Shown: in pieces, positions 1-5,178 of the stretch
How the letters are laid out: every line of letters begins with the position of its first letter
Numbering within the stretch: position 1 is the stretch's first letter
Assembly (NCBI GenBank): GCA_035480615.1
Contig: DATIHO010000041.1
Span: 1 to 6,313, forward strand
Reading direction: 5' to 3'
DNA from: CAIPFQ01 sp035480615
Lineage (GTDB): Bacteria > Chlamydiota > Chlamydiia > Chlamydiales > SM23-39
Length of the DNA stretch: 6,313 bases
Notes under the pieces: model-generated
The model's input: the letters and a program-made list of their open reading frames with translations, nothing else
Database searches by the model: none
What the model was told of the DNA's origin: nothing
Position numbers and translations under genes: made by a program

Positions 1-593
1 TTTTTCCCGGAAGCACGGATGAAATCCATCCTCTGTATTTTTTTGCGAAAATTTCTCTTATCAATAGAGAGGGCAAAGACCTGTTCATATAAGCTTTGGA
101 GCTGGCAGAGGGTGAAGGCTTTAGGCAAGAGCTTAAAAGCTAGGGGGCGGGTTTTCATGGCGGCTTTCAAGGCATCGATAGCCTTGGCACAAATCTGATC
201 ATGGTCAAAGGCCAACGGGGGGAGCGCGTAGGCTGGCCACCACTTCGCAGCGCTTGCATCGCCCTTCGCAACTAGCTTGCACTGATCGGAGCGAATCAGG
301 GCAAAAAGGGCTATGGTCAGAGTGGGTCCTCTAGGATCTCGGCCCCGTTTGCTGAAAACGTGGAATTGTTCCAAATAGACCTTCTCAATCCCCGTCTCTT
401 CCTGCAACTCGCGCAATGCCGTCTCCTCTACCGTCTCATCCCCCTCCATGAATCCGCCTGGGACGGCCCACATGCCCATAAAGGGAGGGTTTTTTCTCTC
501 TATTAGGGCAATTTTGAGCTCCCCTTCCGCAAGCCCAAAAATAACACTATCTACCGAGATGGGATAGCGCGCCCTCTCCTCTAATTTCCCCAC
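1..593 (-). CDS. Nudix hydrolase with C-terminal NrtR-like winged-helix region (partial, runs off left edge)
   Basis: My own translation of the minus strand from a GTG at 593 stays open for 197 codons to the window edge. It shows a complete Nudix box: G47, E53, R61-E62, E65-E66 and G68 in the GX5EX7REUXEEXGU spacing, so the divalent-metal pyrophosphohydrolase site looks intact. An RDPRG motif (85-89) and a LPPLAFDH segment (124-131) follow, both typical of the ADP-ribose pyrophosphatase/NrtR group. Residues about 155-197, including F160, LQSLYE and DKRNFRKKI, resemble the C-terminal winged helix of NrtR repressors of NAD metabolism. Characterised NrtR proteins often have a degenerate box, so this one may be both enzyme and regulator. 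AAGGGG lies five bases before GTG 593; a second GTG at 599 is possible. Perhaps 20-30 residues are missing at the C-terminus. The gene is divergent from a DUF952-oxidoreductase operon, with paired palindromes between them. The Nudix call is firm; DNA binding is inferred. Confidence 0.88.
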   Translation of the reverse strand, partial: MGKLEERARYPISVDSVIFGLAEGELKIALIERKNPPFMGMWAVPGGFMEGDETVEETALRELQEETGIEKVYLEQFHVFSKRGRDPRGPTLTIALFALIRSDQCKLVAKGDASAAKWWPAYALPPLAFDHDQICAKAIDALKAAMKTRPLAFKLLPKAFTLCQLQSLYEQVFALSIDKRNFRKKIQRMDFIRASGK

Positions 594-607
594 TTTCACC
601 CCTTGTC

Positions 608-628
608 TTAGTGTTTATTTTACACTAA
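608..628. promoter_or_regulatory. Candidate NrtR-type operator 1 (TTAGTGT-N7-ACACTAA)
   Basis: This is a perfect 7-bp inverted repeat, TTAGTGT (608-614) and ACACTAA (622-628), with a 7-base A/T spacer. It fits the GT-N7-AC core that I recall for NrtR operators. It covers the likely -10 of the leftward Nudix gene (ATTTTA on the plus strand at 617-622, which reads TAAAAT on the minus strand) and lies 14 bases upstream of that gene's start. That position predicts autorepression. The palindrome is seen directly; the binding protein is inferred from the adjacent gene. Confidence 0.65.
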
Positions 629-633
629 TTTGA

Positions 634-663
634 TTGATCTAAAATCAGATCCAATGCTATAAA
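634..663 (+). promoter_or_regulatory. Promoter of the DUF952-oxidoreductase operon
   Basis: TTGATC (634-639) is followed after 18 bases by TATAAA (658-663), which is preceded by TG and one base (655-657), an extended -10. Transcription would start near 670, leaving a leader of about 49 bases before the GTG at 719. It lies between the two palindromic operators and overlaps the second by one base. The assignment is by eye from sigma-70 consensus. Confidence 0.55.
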
Positions 664-679
664 GTGTAACATCAACACT
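663..679. promoter_or_regulatory. Candidate NrtR-type operator 2 (AGTGT-N7-ACACT)
   Basis: AGTGT (663-667) and ACACT (675-679) form a perfect 5-bp inverted repeat with the same 7-base spacing as operator 1. Read on the opposite strand, positions 682-661 match 607-628 at 18 of 22 bases, so the two sites are clearly related. The palindrome starts on the last base of the candidate TATAAA -10 and covers the expected start point of the rightward transcript, where a bound protein would block initiation. Confidence 0.62.
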
Positions 680-718
680 AAGTTACCATGAAAAGAGCAA
701 ATAAAGAAAGGGGTTTTT

Positions 719-1144
719 GTGAGACGGAAAATCATTTTTTTAAGCCTGGGGCTTGCCCTACTTGCTTCCTATGAGGTTTTAGGCGAATATAGGCCTGAGT
801 TTTCTTTTAAAACTTCGGCTGGAGAGGAGGCGATGGAAAAGAGGCCAGTTTATTTATACAAGGTGTTGACCCTGGACGATTGGGCGAAGAGTCGCGAAGA
901 GGTCCATTTATCGAGCATGGACGCCGATTTCATCCATTTTTCAACGGAAGAGCAACTGAGCGGGATCATTGCAAAATATTGGTCGGGTGTTTCTGAATAT
1001 GTCGTTTTAAAAGTGGAGACGTCCAAGTTGCGTGGGGAGTTGATTTTAGAAGCCAATCCGGGCGGAACCAACAAATACTATCATCTCTACCACGGCTCCA
1101 TTCCATTGAGCGCTGTGAAAACCTTTGAGAAAAGAGCCCCATGA
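719..1144 (+). CDS. DUF952 family protein, possibly with an N-terminal signal segment
   Basis: Residues 43-135 match the DUF952 pattern: VYLYKVL (44-50), a tryptophan at 55, FIHFST (71-76), E111 and YHLYHGSIPLSAV (121-133). The biochemical role of DUF952 is unknown; I recall it being grouped with the ADP-ribosyltransferase fold, which is not shown by the sequence alone. The GTG start at 719 has AAGGGG five bases upstream and adds 38 residues before the domain, beginning with a basic then hydrophobic stretch (residues 2-17) that resembles a signal peptide. An alternative ATG at 833, at residue 39, is preceded by GGAGAGGAGG and would give a 103-residue cytosolic protein of usual family size. 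The end overlaps the oxidoreductase start by ATGA, so the two are probably translationally coupled. The gene lies downstream of an NrtR-like operator, which suggests a link to NAD or ADP-ribose signals. Confidence 0.85.
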   Translation: MRRKIIFLSLGLALLASYEVLGEYRPEFSFKTSAGEEAMEKRPVYLYKVLTLDDWAKSREEVHLSSMDADFIHFSTEEQLSGIIAKYWSGVSEYVVLKVETSKLRGELILEANPGGTNKYYHLYHGSIPLSAVKTFEKRAP

Positions 1145-2124
1145 GAGATCCGTTGAAGCTGGGCATTCTAGGTTGCGGTGGATTTATGGTGCGCCGCATT
1201 CTCCCCGCCTTGAAAGACATGGATGCGATTCGCATCGTCTCCATTCAGAATAGAAACCAAGCAAAAGCGGAGGCCATCGCTCGCCAATTCAACATCCCCC
1301 GAGCCGTTTCTCGAAGAGAGGACCTCCTCGCCGATCCAGAAGTCGAAGCGGTTCACATCGCGAGTCCCAATTTTCTGCACGAAGAGGACGCTCTGGCCTG
1401 TGCGGCGGCAGGCCTGCCCACCCTCTGCGAAAAGCCCCTCTCCACCTCTCTTGAGTCGGTCGATCGGATGATCGAGGCCTTTGAGCGCCGCTCTATCCCC
1501 TTCTTTGTGGGGCATCAAATGCGGTTTAAGCCGGCGATCCAAAAGGCGAAAGAACTACTCCTCTCTGGAGAATTCGGCACTCTACTCCAACTCAGAGCCT
1601 ACTACTATTCACAAACCATTCCACCAAACAATTGGAGGCTTGAAAAAGGGAACGGCGGCGGCGCGCTGCAAGAGATCGGCATTCACCTCGTAGACCTAAT
1701 CCATTTCATCTCGGGTGAAGAAATCACAGACGTTCGGGCGCTTTCCACTCTTTCCGACGTAGACCGCATGGTCTCTGTCCAAGGCAAGCTTCCCTGTGGC
1801 GCTCTTGTTTCTTTTGAATGCGCCTATGAGCGCCCCTACTACAGCGGTTTTGAAGTCATAGGCACCCGCTCACGTCTTGTGAGTTCTGAGTCTTTACGTC
1901 AAACGTACGATCCGGTCGAAAGCCTTTGCCTCATTCGAGAAAATGGCGAAGCCACCTACTATCCGCTACAAGCTCTAGACGTTTACGCAGAAGAATATAA
2001 GCATTTTGCCAAAGCGGTGACTCAACGAACGCCCTCCCTCATCGAGGCGAAAATCAGCCGTGCGAACCAACGCGTCATCGACGCCGCCTATAGCTCCCTC
2101 TCCTCGAGCGGCATCTACTCTTGA
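1141..2124 (+). CDS. Gfo/Idh/MocA family NAD(P)-dependent oxidoreductase
   Basis: This 327-residue protein has the usual family length and two-domain order. The N-terminal Rossmann fold shows KLGILGCGG (6-14) for dinucleotide binding. CEKPLS (96-101) carries the conserved EKP lysine, K98. A GNGGGALQEIGIHLVD segment (170-185) contains the GGG and the D/E-x3-H-x2-D catalytic pattern, with E178 where many relatives have Asp, then H182 and D185. Such enzymes oxidise or reduce hydroxyl or imine groups, usually on sugars or cyclitols, in the cytosol; the substrate cannot be told from sequence. The ATG lies inside the final codons of the DUF952 gene (ATGA overlap) with only a weak GAGAAAAGAG purine tract upstream, which fits coupled translation. 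The family call is secure; the substrate and pathway are unknown. Confidence 0.94.
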   Translation: MRDPLKLGILGCGGFMVRRILPALKDMDAIRIVSIQNRNQAKAEAIARQFNIPRAVSRREDLLADPEVEAVHIASPNFLHEEDALACAAAGLPTLCEKPLSTSLESVDRMIEAFERRSIPFFVGHQMRFKPAIQKAKELLLSGEFGTLLQLRAYYYSQTIPPNNWRLEKGNGGGALQEIGIHLVDLIHFISGEEITDVRALSTLSDVDRMVSVQGKLPCGALVSFECAYERPYYSGFEVIGTRSRLVSSESLRQTYDPVESLCLIRENGEATYYPLQALDVYAEEYKHFAKAVTQRTPSLIEAKISRANQRVIDAAYSSLSSSGIYS

Positions 2125-2150
2125 CATAAACTTGAAAACCTATTTAGAAT
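2121..2150 (+). promoter_or_regulatory. Strong sigma-70-like promoter of the 2173 gene
   Basis: A perfect -35 TTGACA (2121-2126) is separated by 18 bases from TAGAAT (2145-2150), a five-of-six -10. The -35 contains the TGA stop of the oxidoreductase gene. Transcription would start near 2157, giving a leader of about 16 bases before the GTG at 2173. This makes the downstream orphan gene transcriptionally independent of the DUF952 operon. Confidence 0.65.
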
Positions 2151-2172
2151 TCTTTGAAAAATCGGAGGGGAT

Positions 2173-2847
2173 GTGGCTTCAAGAGTAGCTGGCACTTTAG
2201 AGCAAGGTTTGGCGGAGGGTCTCCTGTATGGGTTCTCCAGCCCCTTAACTGCGTTAACCCTTGAGTTATGTGAAACTAAAACCCCCGAGGAGCGACTTTC
2301 AGTCACGCAAAAATTCATTGTAAAGCATCTTCCTAAGGACAAAAAATCAACAGCCGTAGATGCGCAAGATGCAAAACTCCCAGAATTGTTCGATGAGGCC
2401 ATGAAAAACATGGCTCGAGACACTGTTCAAAAAGCTCTCAGGGAGGTCCAGACGATGAAGAGTTTTGTTGAAACCCAGGCCCTTTTAGCCAGCTTAAAAG
2501 ATTCATTCAAACCGAAAACCTGGCAAGATAGCGCTTTTGAGACTATCAATCGCTCGCCCCTATTGAGAAAAGGTGTCAATGCAGCGCGTTCCAGGCTTTT
2601 ACAACTCGGAGTTATCTCGGAAGAGTCACAGCCTGAAGAGGACACGTTTCTCGTATTGATTGAAGAAGATGAGGGTTGGGATGGAGTCGAGACAGGGGCT
2701 TCCTACGTCCCGAGAGTCTTCTCTATTTTAGAACGCTGGCAGAAAGATCCCTCCGCTCTCTTAGAGACAAGTCCCGCAAAAGGAAATCTGAATGTTTTGC
2801 GCAACATCTATTGCCGAAAGCCAGAGCTAGAGGAAGCATCACATTGA
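2173..2847 (+). CDS. Hypothetical protein, 224 aa
   Basis: I do not recognise this protein. The GTG start is supported by GGAGGGG (2164-2170) just upstream; the ATG at 2171 is out of frame and stops after five codons. The protein is soluble-looking, with no signal peptide or membrane span. It is rich in predicted helix, for example residues 64-110 with repeated Ala, Leu, Lys and Glu. An acidic patch at 150-169 (EESQPEED and IEEDEGWD) surrounds a short hydrophobic strand TFLVL. The C-terminal third contains YVPRVFSILERW (178-189). A near-consensus promoter sits directly upstream, so it is likely expressed on its own. The dinD-like gene begins 121 bases downstream behind its own candidate promoter. 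No function can be assigned. Confidence 0.72.
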   Translation: MASRVAGTLEQGLAEGLLYGFSSPLTALTLELCETKTPEERLSVTQKFIVKHLPKDKKSTAVDAQDAKLPELFDEAMKNMARDTVQKALREVQTMKSFVETQALLASLKDSFKPKTWQDSAFETINRSPLLRKGVNAARSRLLQLGVISEESQPEEDTFLVLIEEDEGWDGVETGASYVPRVFSILERWQKDPSALLETSPAKGNLNVLRNIYCRKPELEEASH

Positions 2848-2904
2848 AAGGGCTCGACTTCGTCATAGCGTCAGTAAAATAAAAGTCTAGCAGCCTCCGT
2901 CCTG

Positions 2905-2933
2905 TTGAAAAATATTTTGAACCTATCTACCAT
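2905..2933 (+). promoter_or_regulatory. Candidate dinD promoter with an AT-rich imperfect palindrome
   Basis: TTGAAA (2905-2910) and TACCAT (2928-2933) are separated by 17 bases and match the -35 at five of six and the -10 at four of six positions. An imperfect 19-bp palindrome centred on 2913 (GTT at 2904-2906, AAAA at 2908-2911, TTTT at 2915-2918, AAC at 2920-2922) overlaps the -35 and spacer and could be an operator. It does not match the E. coli LexA box CTGT-N8-ACAG. Known dinD genes are SOS-controlled, so a different LexA-type motif is possible but unproven. Confidence 0.42.
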
Positions 2934-2968
2934 TGGTGCTCTAAAAATCCCTTCCGGAGGATCTTTGC

Positions 2969-3841
2969 ATGAAAAAATCACATGACGCTCCACTTCTGCC
3001 CAGTGGCCCATCTTTTGAGTCCCTAAAGAAAATCAACCAACATGGAATAGAATATTGGAGTGCCCGTGACCTGCAAAACTGTCTTGGATACTCGGAGTGG
3101 AGAAAATTTGAAGGCACTGTTAAAAAGGCCATTGATTCCTGTAAACAGTCTGGAAATGACCCTGAAAACCATTTTGTCGGCGCCGACAAAATGGTAGGCA
3201 TCGGAAGTCATACAGACAGAAGAGTTGTAGACTGGCATCTTTCTCGTTTTGCCTGTTATCTCATTGCGCAAAACGGCGATCCGAGAAAACCAGAAATCGC
3301 TGAAGCCCAAAAATACTTTGCTATTCAGACTCGCCGACAAGAACTTTCCGATGAAGTAGCCGCCGACCTAGAACGGCTAGAGTTGAGGAAGCAAGCCTCT
3401 GTTGAATTCAAAGCCCTTTCTGGAGCTGCCCGAGATGCGGGCGTACAAAACAAAATGTTCGGTGTTTTCCATGATGCTGGATACAAGGGGCTTTATGGAG
3501 GGCTAGGAGTGGATGCAATTAAGGCGCGCAAAGGCATTGCCCCCAAAGAGCAACTCATGGACCGAATGAACACCACAGAACTCGCCGCCAACCAATTCCG
3601 GATGACTCACACTCGGGAAAAACTCAAATTGGAAAAAATCAAGAATCAAAGAGATGCCATGGAAGCTCACGAAATGGTGGGGAGGGAGGTTCGAGCCGCT
3701 ATTGCTAAAATCGGTGTTGCTATGCCTGAAAATATTCCTCCAGCCGAGCCCATCAAAAATGTTGAAAGGCGGTTAAAAAAGAACAAACCGAAATTAGAAT
3801 TAGATAATAAAGACGCTGCCGGTCTAACTCCAAAAATTTAA
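2969..3841 (+). CDS. dinD: DNA-damage-inducible protein D (DinD-like), full length
   Basis: The 290-residue product carries the DinD/BRO-N-type signature in order: HGIEYWSARDL (25-35), LGYSEWRKF (39-47), HF and KMV (68-69, 74-76), WHLSRFACYLIAQNGDPRK (89-107) and YFAIQTRRQE (116-125). The C-terminal half is highly charged and helical, ending in a lysine-rich tail (268-275). E. coli DinD is 274 residues, is SOS-induced and has been reported to antagonise RecA filaments; the same role here is inferred by homology only. The start is supported by GGAGG (2956-2960) eight bases before the ATG. The codons for N67 to V76 form a 28-bp perfect palindrome. A truncated second copy lies at 4789. The pairing with a nearby toxin-antitoxin module is typical of accessory DNA. 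Confidence 0.9.
   Translation: MKKSHDAPLLPSGPSFESLKKINQHGIEYWSARDLQNCLGYSEWRKFEGTVKKAIDSCKQSGNDPENHFVGADKMVGIGSHTDRRVVDWHLSRFACYLIAQNGDPRKPEIAEAQKYFAIQTRRQELSDEVAADLERLELRKQASVEFKALSGAARDAGVQNKMFGVFHDAGYKGLYGGLGVDAIKARKGIAPKEQLMDRMNTTELAANQFRMTHTREKLKLEKIKNQRDAMEAHEMVGREVRAAIAKIGVAMPENIPPAEPIKNVERRLKKNKPKLELDNKDAAGLTPKI
3168..3195. repeat. 28-bp perfect palindrome inside dinD
   Basis: The sequence reads ACCATTTTGTCGGC followed immediately by its exact reverse complement, with no spacer; the next flanking bases are A and A and do not pair. It encodes the last bases of N67 through the first two of V76. The outer part is partly forced because His-Phe (CATTTT) and Lys-Met (AAAATG) codons are reverse complements, but the central twelve bases coding VGAD are also perfect. 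The truncated dinD retains a degraded version (4958-4985). Confidence 0.95.
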
Positions 3842-3883
3842 CATCTATTGGGAAAATCCTATTGTACTAAAGATTTAGATGTT
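3840..3883. repeat. 8-bp inverted repeat after dinD (AACATCTA / TAGATGTT)
   Basis: AACATCTA (3840-3847) starts within the dinD stop codon and is exactly complementary to TAGATGTT (3876-3883), with 28 bases between. There is no U-run, so it is not a standard intrinsic terminator. It lies in the leader of the next gene and could be an operator or an mRNA stem protecting the dinD 3' end. Chance remains possible because the loop is long. Confidence 0.4.
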
Positions 3884-3921
3884 GTAGCCTTCTTGCCTCA
3901 CCAAACTAGGAGGTAAATTAT

Positions 3922-4761
3922 ATGGCATCCGCAACATCAGCTCCCGCAACAGGTCCCATTCAGTCCGCAGCCGACTTGAAACAGTTTCTCGTATTCGGGA
4001 AACACTACAAACGCAACTTTCCAATCGACACCGCCGTCGACTGGAGAATTCTTCCCACCTATGACCTATTGAAAAAAACTACAATGCAAATCTATCAGGT
4101 ACAGGTTCGTTTGAATACTCTTAAGCAAGAACAGCCACATGGGTGGATCGATTACCAATTCCAGGCCGATACCCTCGAGAAAACCGCAGCCCTCGTGCAT
4201 CAGTTGCTTGCATGCAATGTGAAATGGGCAGTCCGGCTTGAGCGCATCCTCCCGTTGCCGGGTAAGAAAATGATCCGCCTGAACTTCTCCGAAGGGTGGG
4301 CCGGGACCCTCATCAAGGGCGATTCTTCGACAGAAAATTTGGTACAGCGGGATGTTTTCATGCTGTTTAGCAAGATGGCAGGCGTTGATTCTGAAGATTA
4401 TCGGGTTGTCCCATCGGGGGAGAATGGCTATTCAGTCGATCTCGTTTTCGACTCCAAGCTCACAGAAGAGCAAGCGATCGAAAAGATGAACCAAACCCTA
4501 GCAAAAATGCAAACACTCTGCTCTGACAATGTCGTCTTTAAAGCCCTTAAGCAAAACGGCGACCCAAAATTCCACGTGCAAGAAGAGGAACAAAGGCAGC
4601 TTGCAAAGGTCGCCGCTTCATATCACACAAGATTCGACACCTGCATCTTTAAAATCACCGAGGATGATATTCAAGGAATCAACCGTTTCCCGGGCGGAGA
4701 GAGCATATGGAAAGGGGTCGACATTCCCCATCTTGTTGCGAATCAGGAGCACGCTCACTAG
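3922..4761 (+). CDS. Hypothetical protein, 279 aa, between intact and truncated dinD
   Basis: I do not recognise this protein. The start is very well supported: TAGGAGGT (3907-3914) lies seven bases before the ATG. The N-terminus (residues 2-18) is a low-complexity Ala/Ser/Thr/Pro stretch without a hydrophobic core, so it is not a clear signal peptide. The body mixes helices and strands, for example MQIYQVQVRL (55-64), VKWAVRLERILPL (100-112), KMIRLNFSEGW (116-126) and YSVDLVFDSKL (170-180), followed by an amphipathic helix (181-199) and a charged EEEQRQL stretch (221-227). The C-terminus is rich in His and Glu. It has only two cysteines (98 and 200, with a third at 241) and no obvious catalytic motif. 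The next dinD fragment lies in the same frame, separated by the TAG stop and nine codons, so the two may once have been one reading frame. Function unknown. Confidence 0.8.
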   Translation: MASATSAPATGPIQSAADLKQFLVFGKHYKRNFPIDTAVDWRILPTYDLLKKTTMQIYQVQVRLNTLKQEQPHGWIDYQFQADTLEKTAALVHQLLACNVKWAVRLERILPLPGKKMIRLNFSEGWAGTLIKGDSSTENLVQRDVFMLFSKMAGVDSEDYRVVPSGENGYSVDLVFDSKLTEEQAIEKMNQTLAKMQTLCSDNVVFKALKQNGDPKFHVQEEEQRQLAKVAASYHTRFDTCIFKITEDDIQGINRFPGGESIWKGVDIPHLVANQEHAH

Positions 4762-4805
4762 ACTGCTGATTCCACGCCGAAAGGGGGGATGCATTCCCCC
4801 ATCTT
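4710..4805. repeat. Imperfect direct repeat of about 26 bp flanking the TAG stop
   Basis: Unit A (4710-4734) and unit B (4779-4805) share GAAAGGGG, CATTCCCC and ATCTT in the same order, differing in four or five bases between the first two blocks and one extra C. Their starts are 69 bases apart, bracketing the end of the 3922 gene and the start of the dinD fragment. Unit B contains an 18-bp near-palindrome (4783-4800) in which G-runs and C-runs flank ATGCAT, with one G-T pair. Confidence 0.55.
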
Positions 4806-5016
4806 CGCCCTGGTCAAGAAGCTCAATAAGCATGGCGTTGAATATTGGAGCGCCAGGGACCTGCAACCTTGTTTGGGGTATTCAAAGTGGCAACGATTTG
4901 AACAGACAATCAAAAAAGCCATAGAGTCTTGCAAACAGTCTGGAAATGACCCTAAAAACCATTTTGCCGATGCCGGTAAAATGGTCCAAAACAGAACCAA
5001 TCTCAACCCATCTTAA
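4789..5016 (+). pseudogene. Truncated dinD paralogue (N-terminal fragment)
   Basis: Residues 10-66 align without gaps to residues 20-76 of the intact DinD at 43 of 57 identities, including HGVEYWSARDL and SCKQSGNDP. A 21-base block around 4933-4953 is identical in both genes. The match ends abruptly at 4985, the right edge of the degraded palindrome; the last nine residues (QNRTNLNPS) are unrelated and the central and C-terminal regions of DinD are missing. The ATG at 4789 directly abuts six Gs and lies inside a near-palindrome, so independent initiation looks poor. The frame is open back to the TAG of the preceding gene. I call it a degenerate remnant; a short expressed BRO-N-like peptide is the alternative. 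I looked for a frameshifted continuation in one downstream frame to 5110 and found none. Confidence 0.85.
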
Positions 5017-5043
5017 CCACTATCAGACTAATAACCAACAAGT

Positions 5044-5064
5044 TGACACCCAGCTTGGGTGTTA
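5044..5064. terminator. Weak stem-loop, possible terminator after the dinD fragment
   Basis: ACACCCA (5046-5052) and TGGGTGT (5056-5062) form a perfect 7-bp stem with a three-base loop, extendable by a G-T and a T-A pair. Only TTT follows, so termination would be weak. It separates the dinD remnant from the toxin-antitoxin promoter. Confidence 0.4.
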
Positions 5065-5146
5065 TTTCAGACTGGTCTTTGAGCCCTGCAGATCCACCCG
5101 TGCCCCGGCTTTATAAAAATCGATAGCCTATTTATTCCCGAACAGG

Positions 5147-5152
5147 TATAAT
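5147..5152 (+). promoter_or_regulatory. -10 element of the toxin-antitoxin operon
   Basis: A perfect TATAAT lies 26 bases before the GTG at 5179. The best -35 at 17-base spacing is TAGCCT (5124-5129), only three of six, so the promoter may need help or be intrinsically weak. An 8-bp palindrome GACTAGTC (5170-5177) sits between the -10 and the toxin start, a typical position for antitoxin autorepression, although no binding site is known. Confidence 0.5.
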
Positions 5153-5178
5153 TGAGGCAAAGGGTTTAGGACTAGTCT

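Noticed and set aside
688..774. Short ORF of 28 codons starting ATG in the DUF952 leader and overlapping its start out of frame
   Set aside because: No ribosome site is visible before the ATG, and the codons overlap the better supported GTG 719; no sign of a leader-peptide design.
2904..2922. Canonical LexA boxes (CTGT-N8-ACAG or GAAC-N4-GTTC) before dinD
   Set aside because: CTGT occurs at 2902-2905 but lacks the partner half-site, and the GAAC is not followed by GTTC at the right distance.
2941..3340. Minus-strand reading frames inside dinD, one of which repeats part of the DinD protein sequence
   Set aside because: The shared residues (HFVGADKMV) arise because the 28-bp palindrome encodes the same peptide on both strands; no ribosome site or homology supports a real gene.
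3840..3883. Intrinsic terminator after dinD
   Set aside because: The inverted repeat has a 28-base loop, few G-C pairs and no U-run, so it does not fit a rho-independent terminator.
5043..5071. Perfect TTGACA -35 hexamer upstream of the toxin gene
   Set aside because: No -10-like hexamer lies 16-18 bases downstream (TTCAGA/TCAGAC), and the hexamer overlaps the stem-loop; the TATAAT at 5147 is a better candidate.
5017..5110. Possible frameshifted continuation of the truncated dinD
   Set aside because: Translation of the downstream bases in the frame I read gives no DinD-like motifs such as HLSRFACYLI or QNGDPRK.
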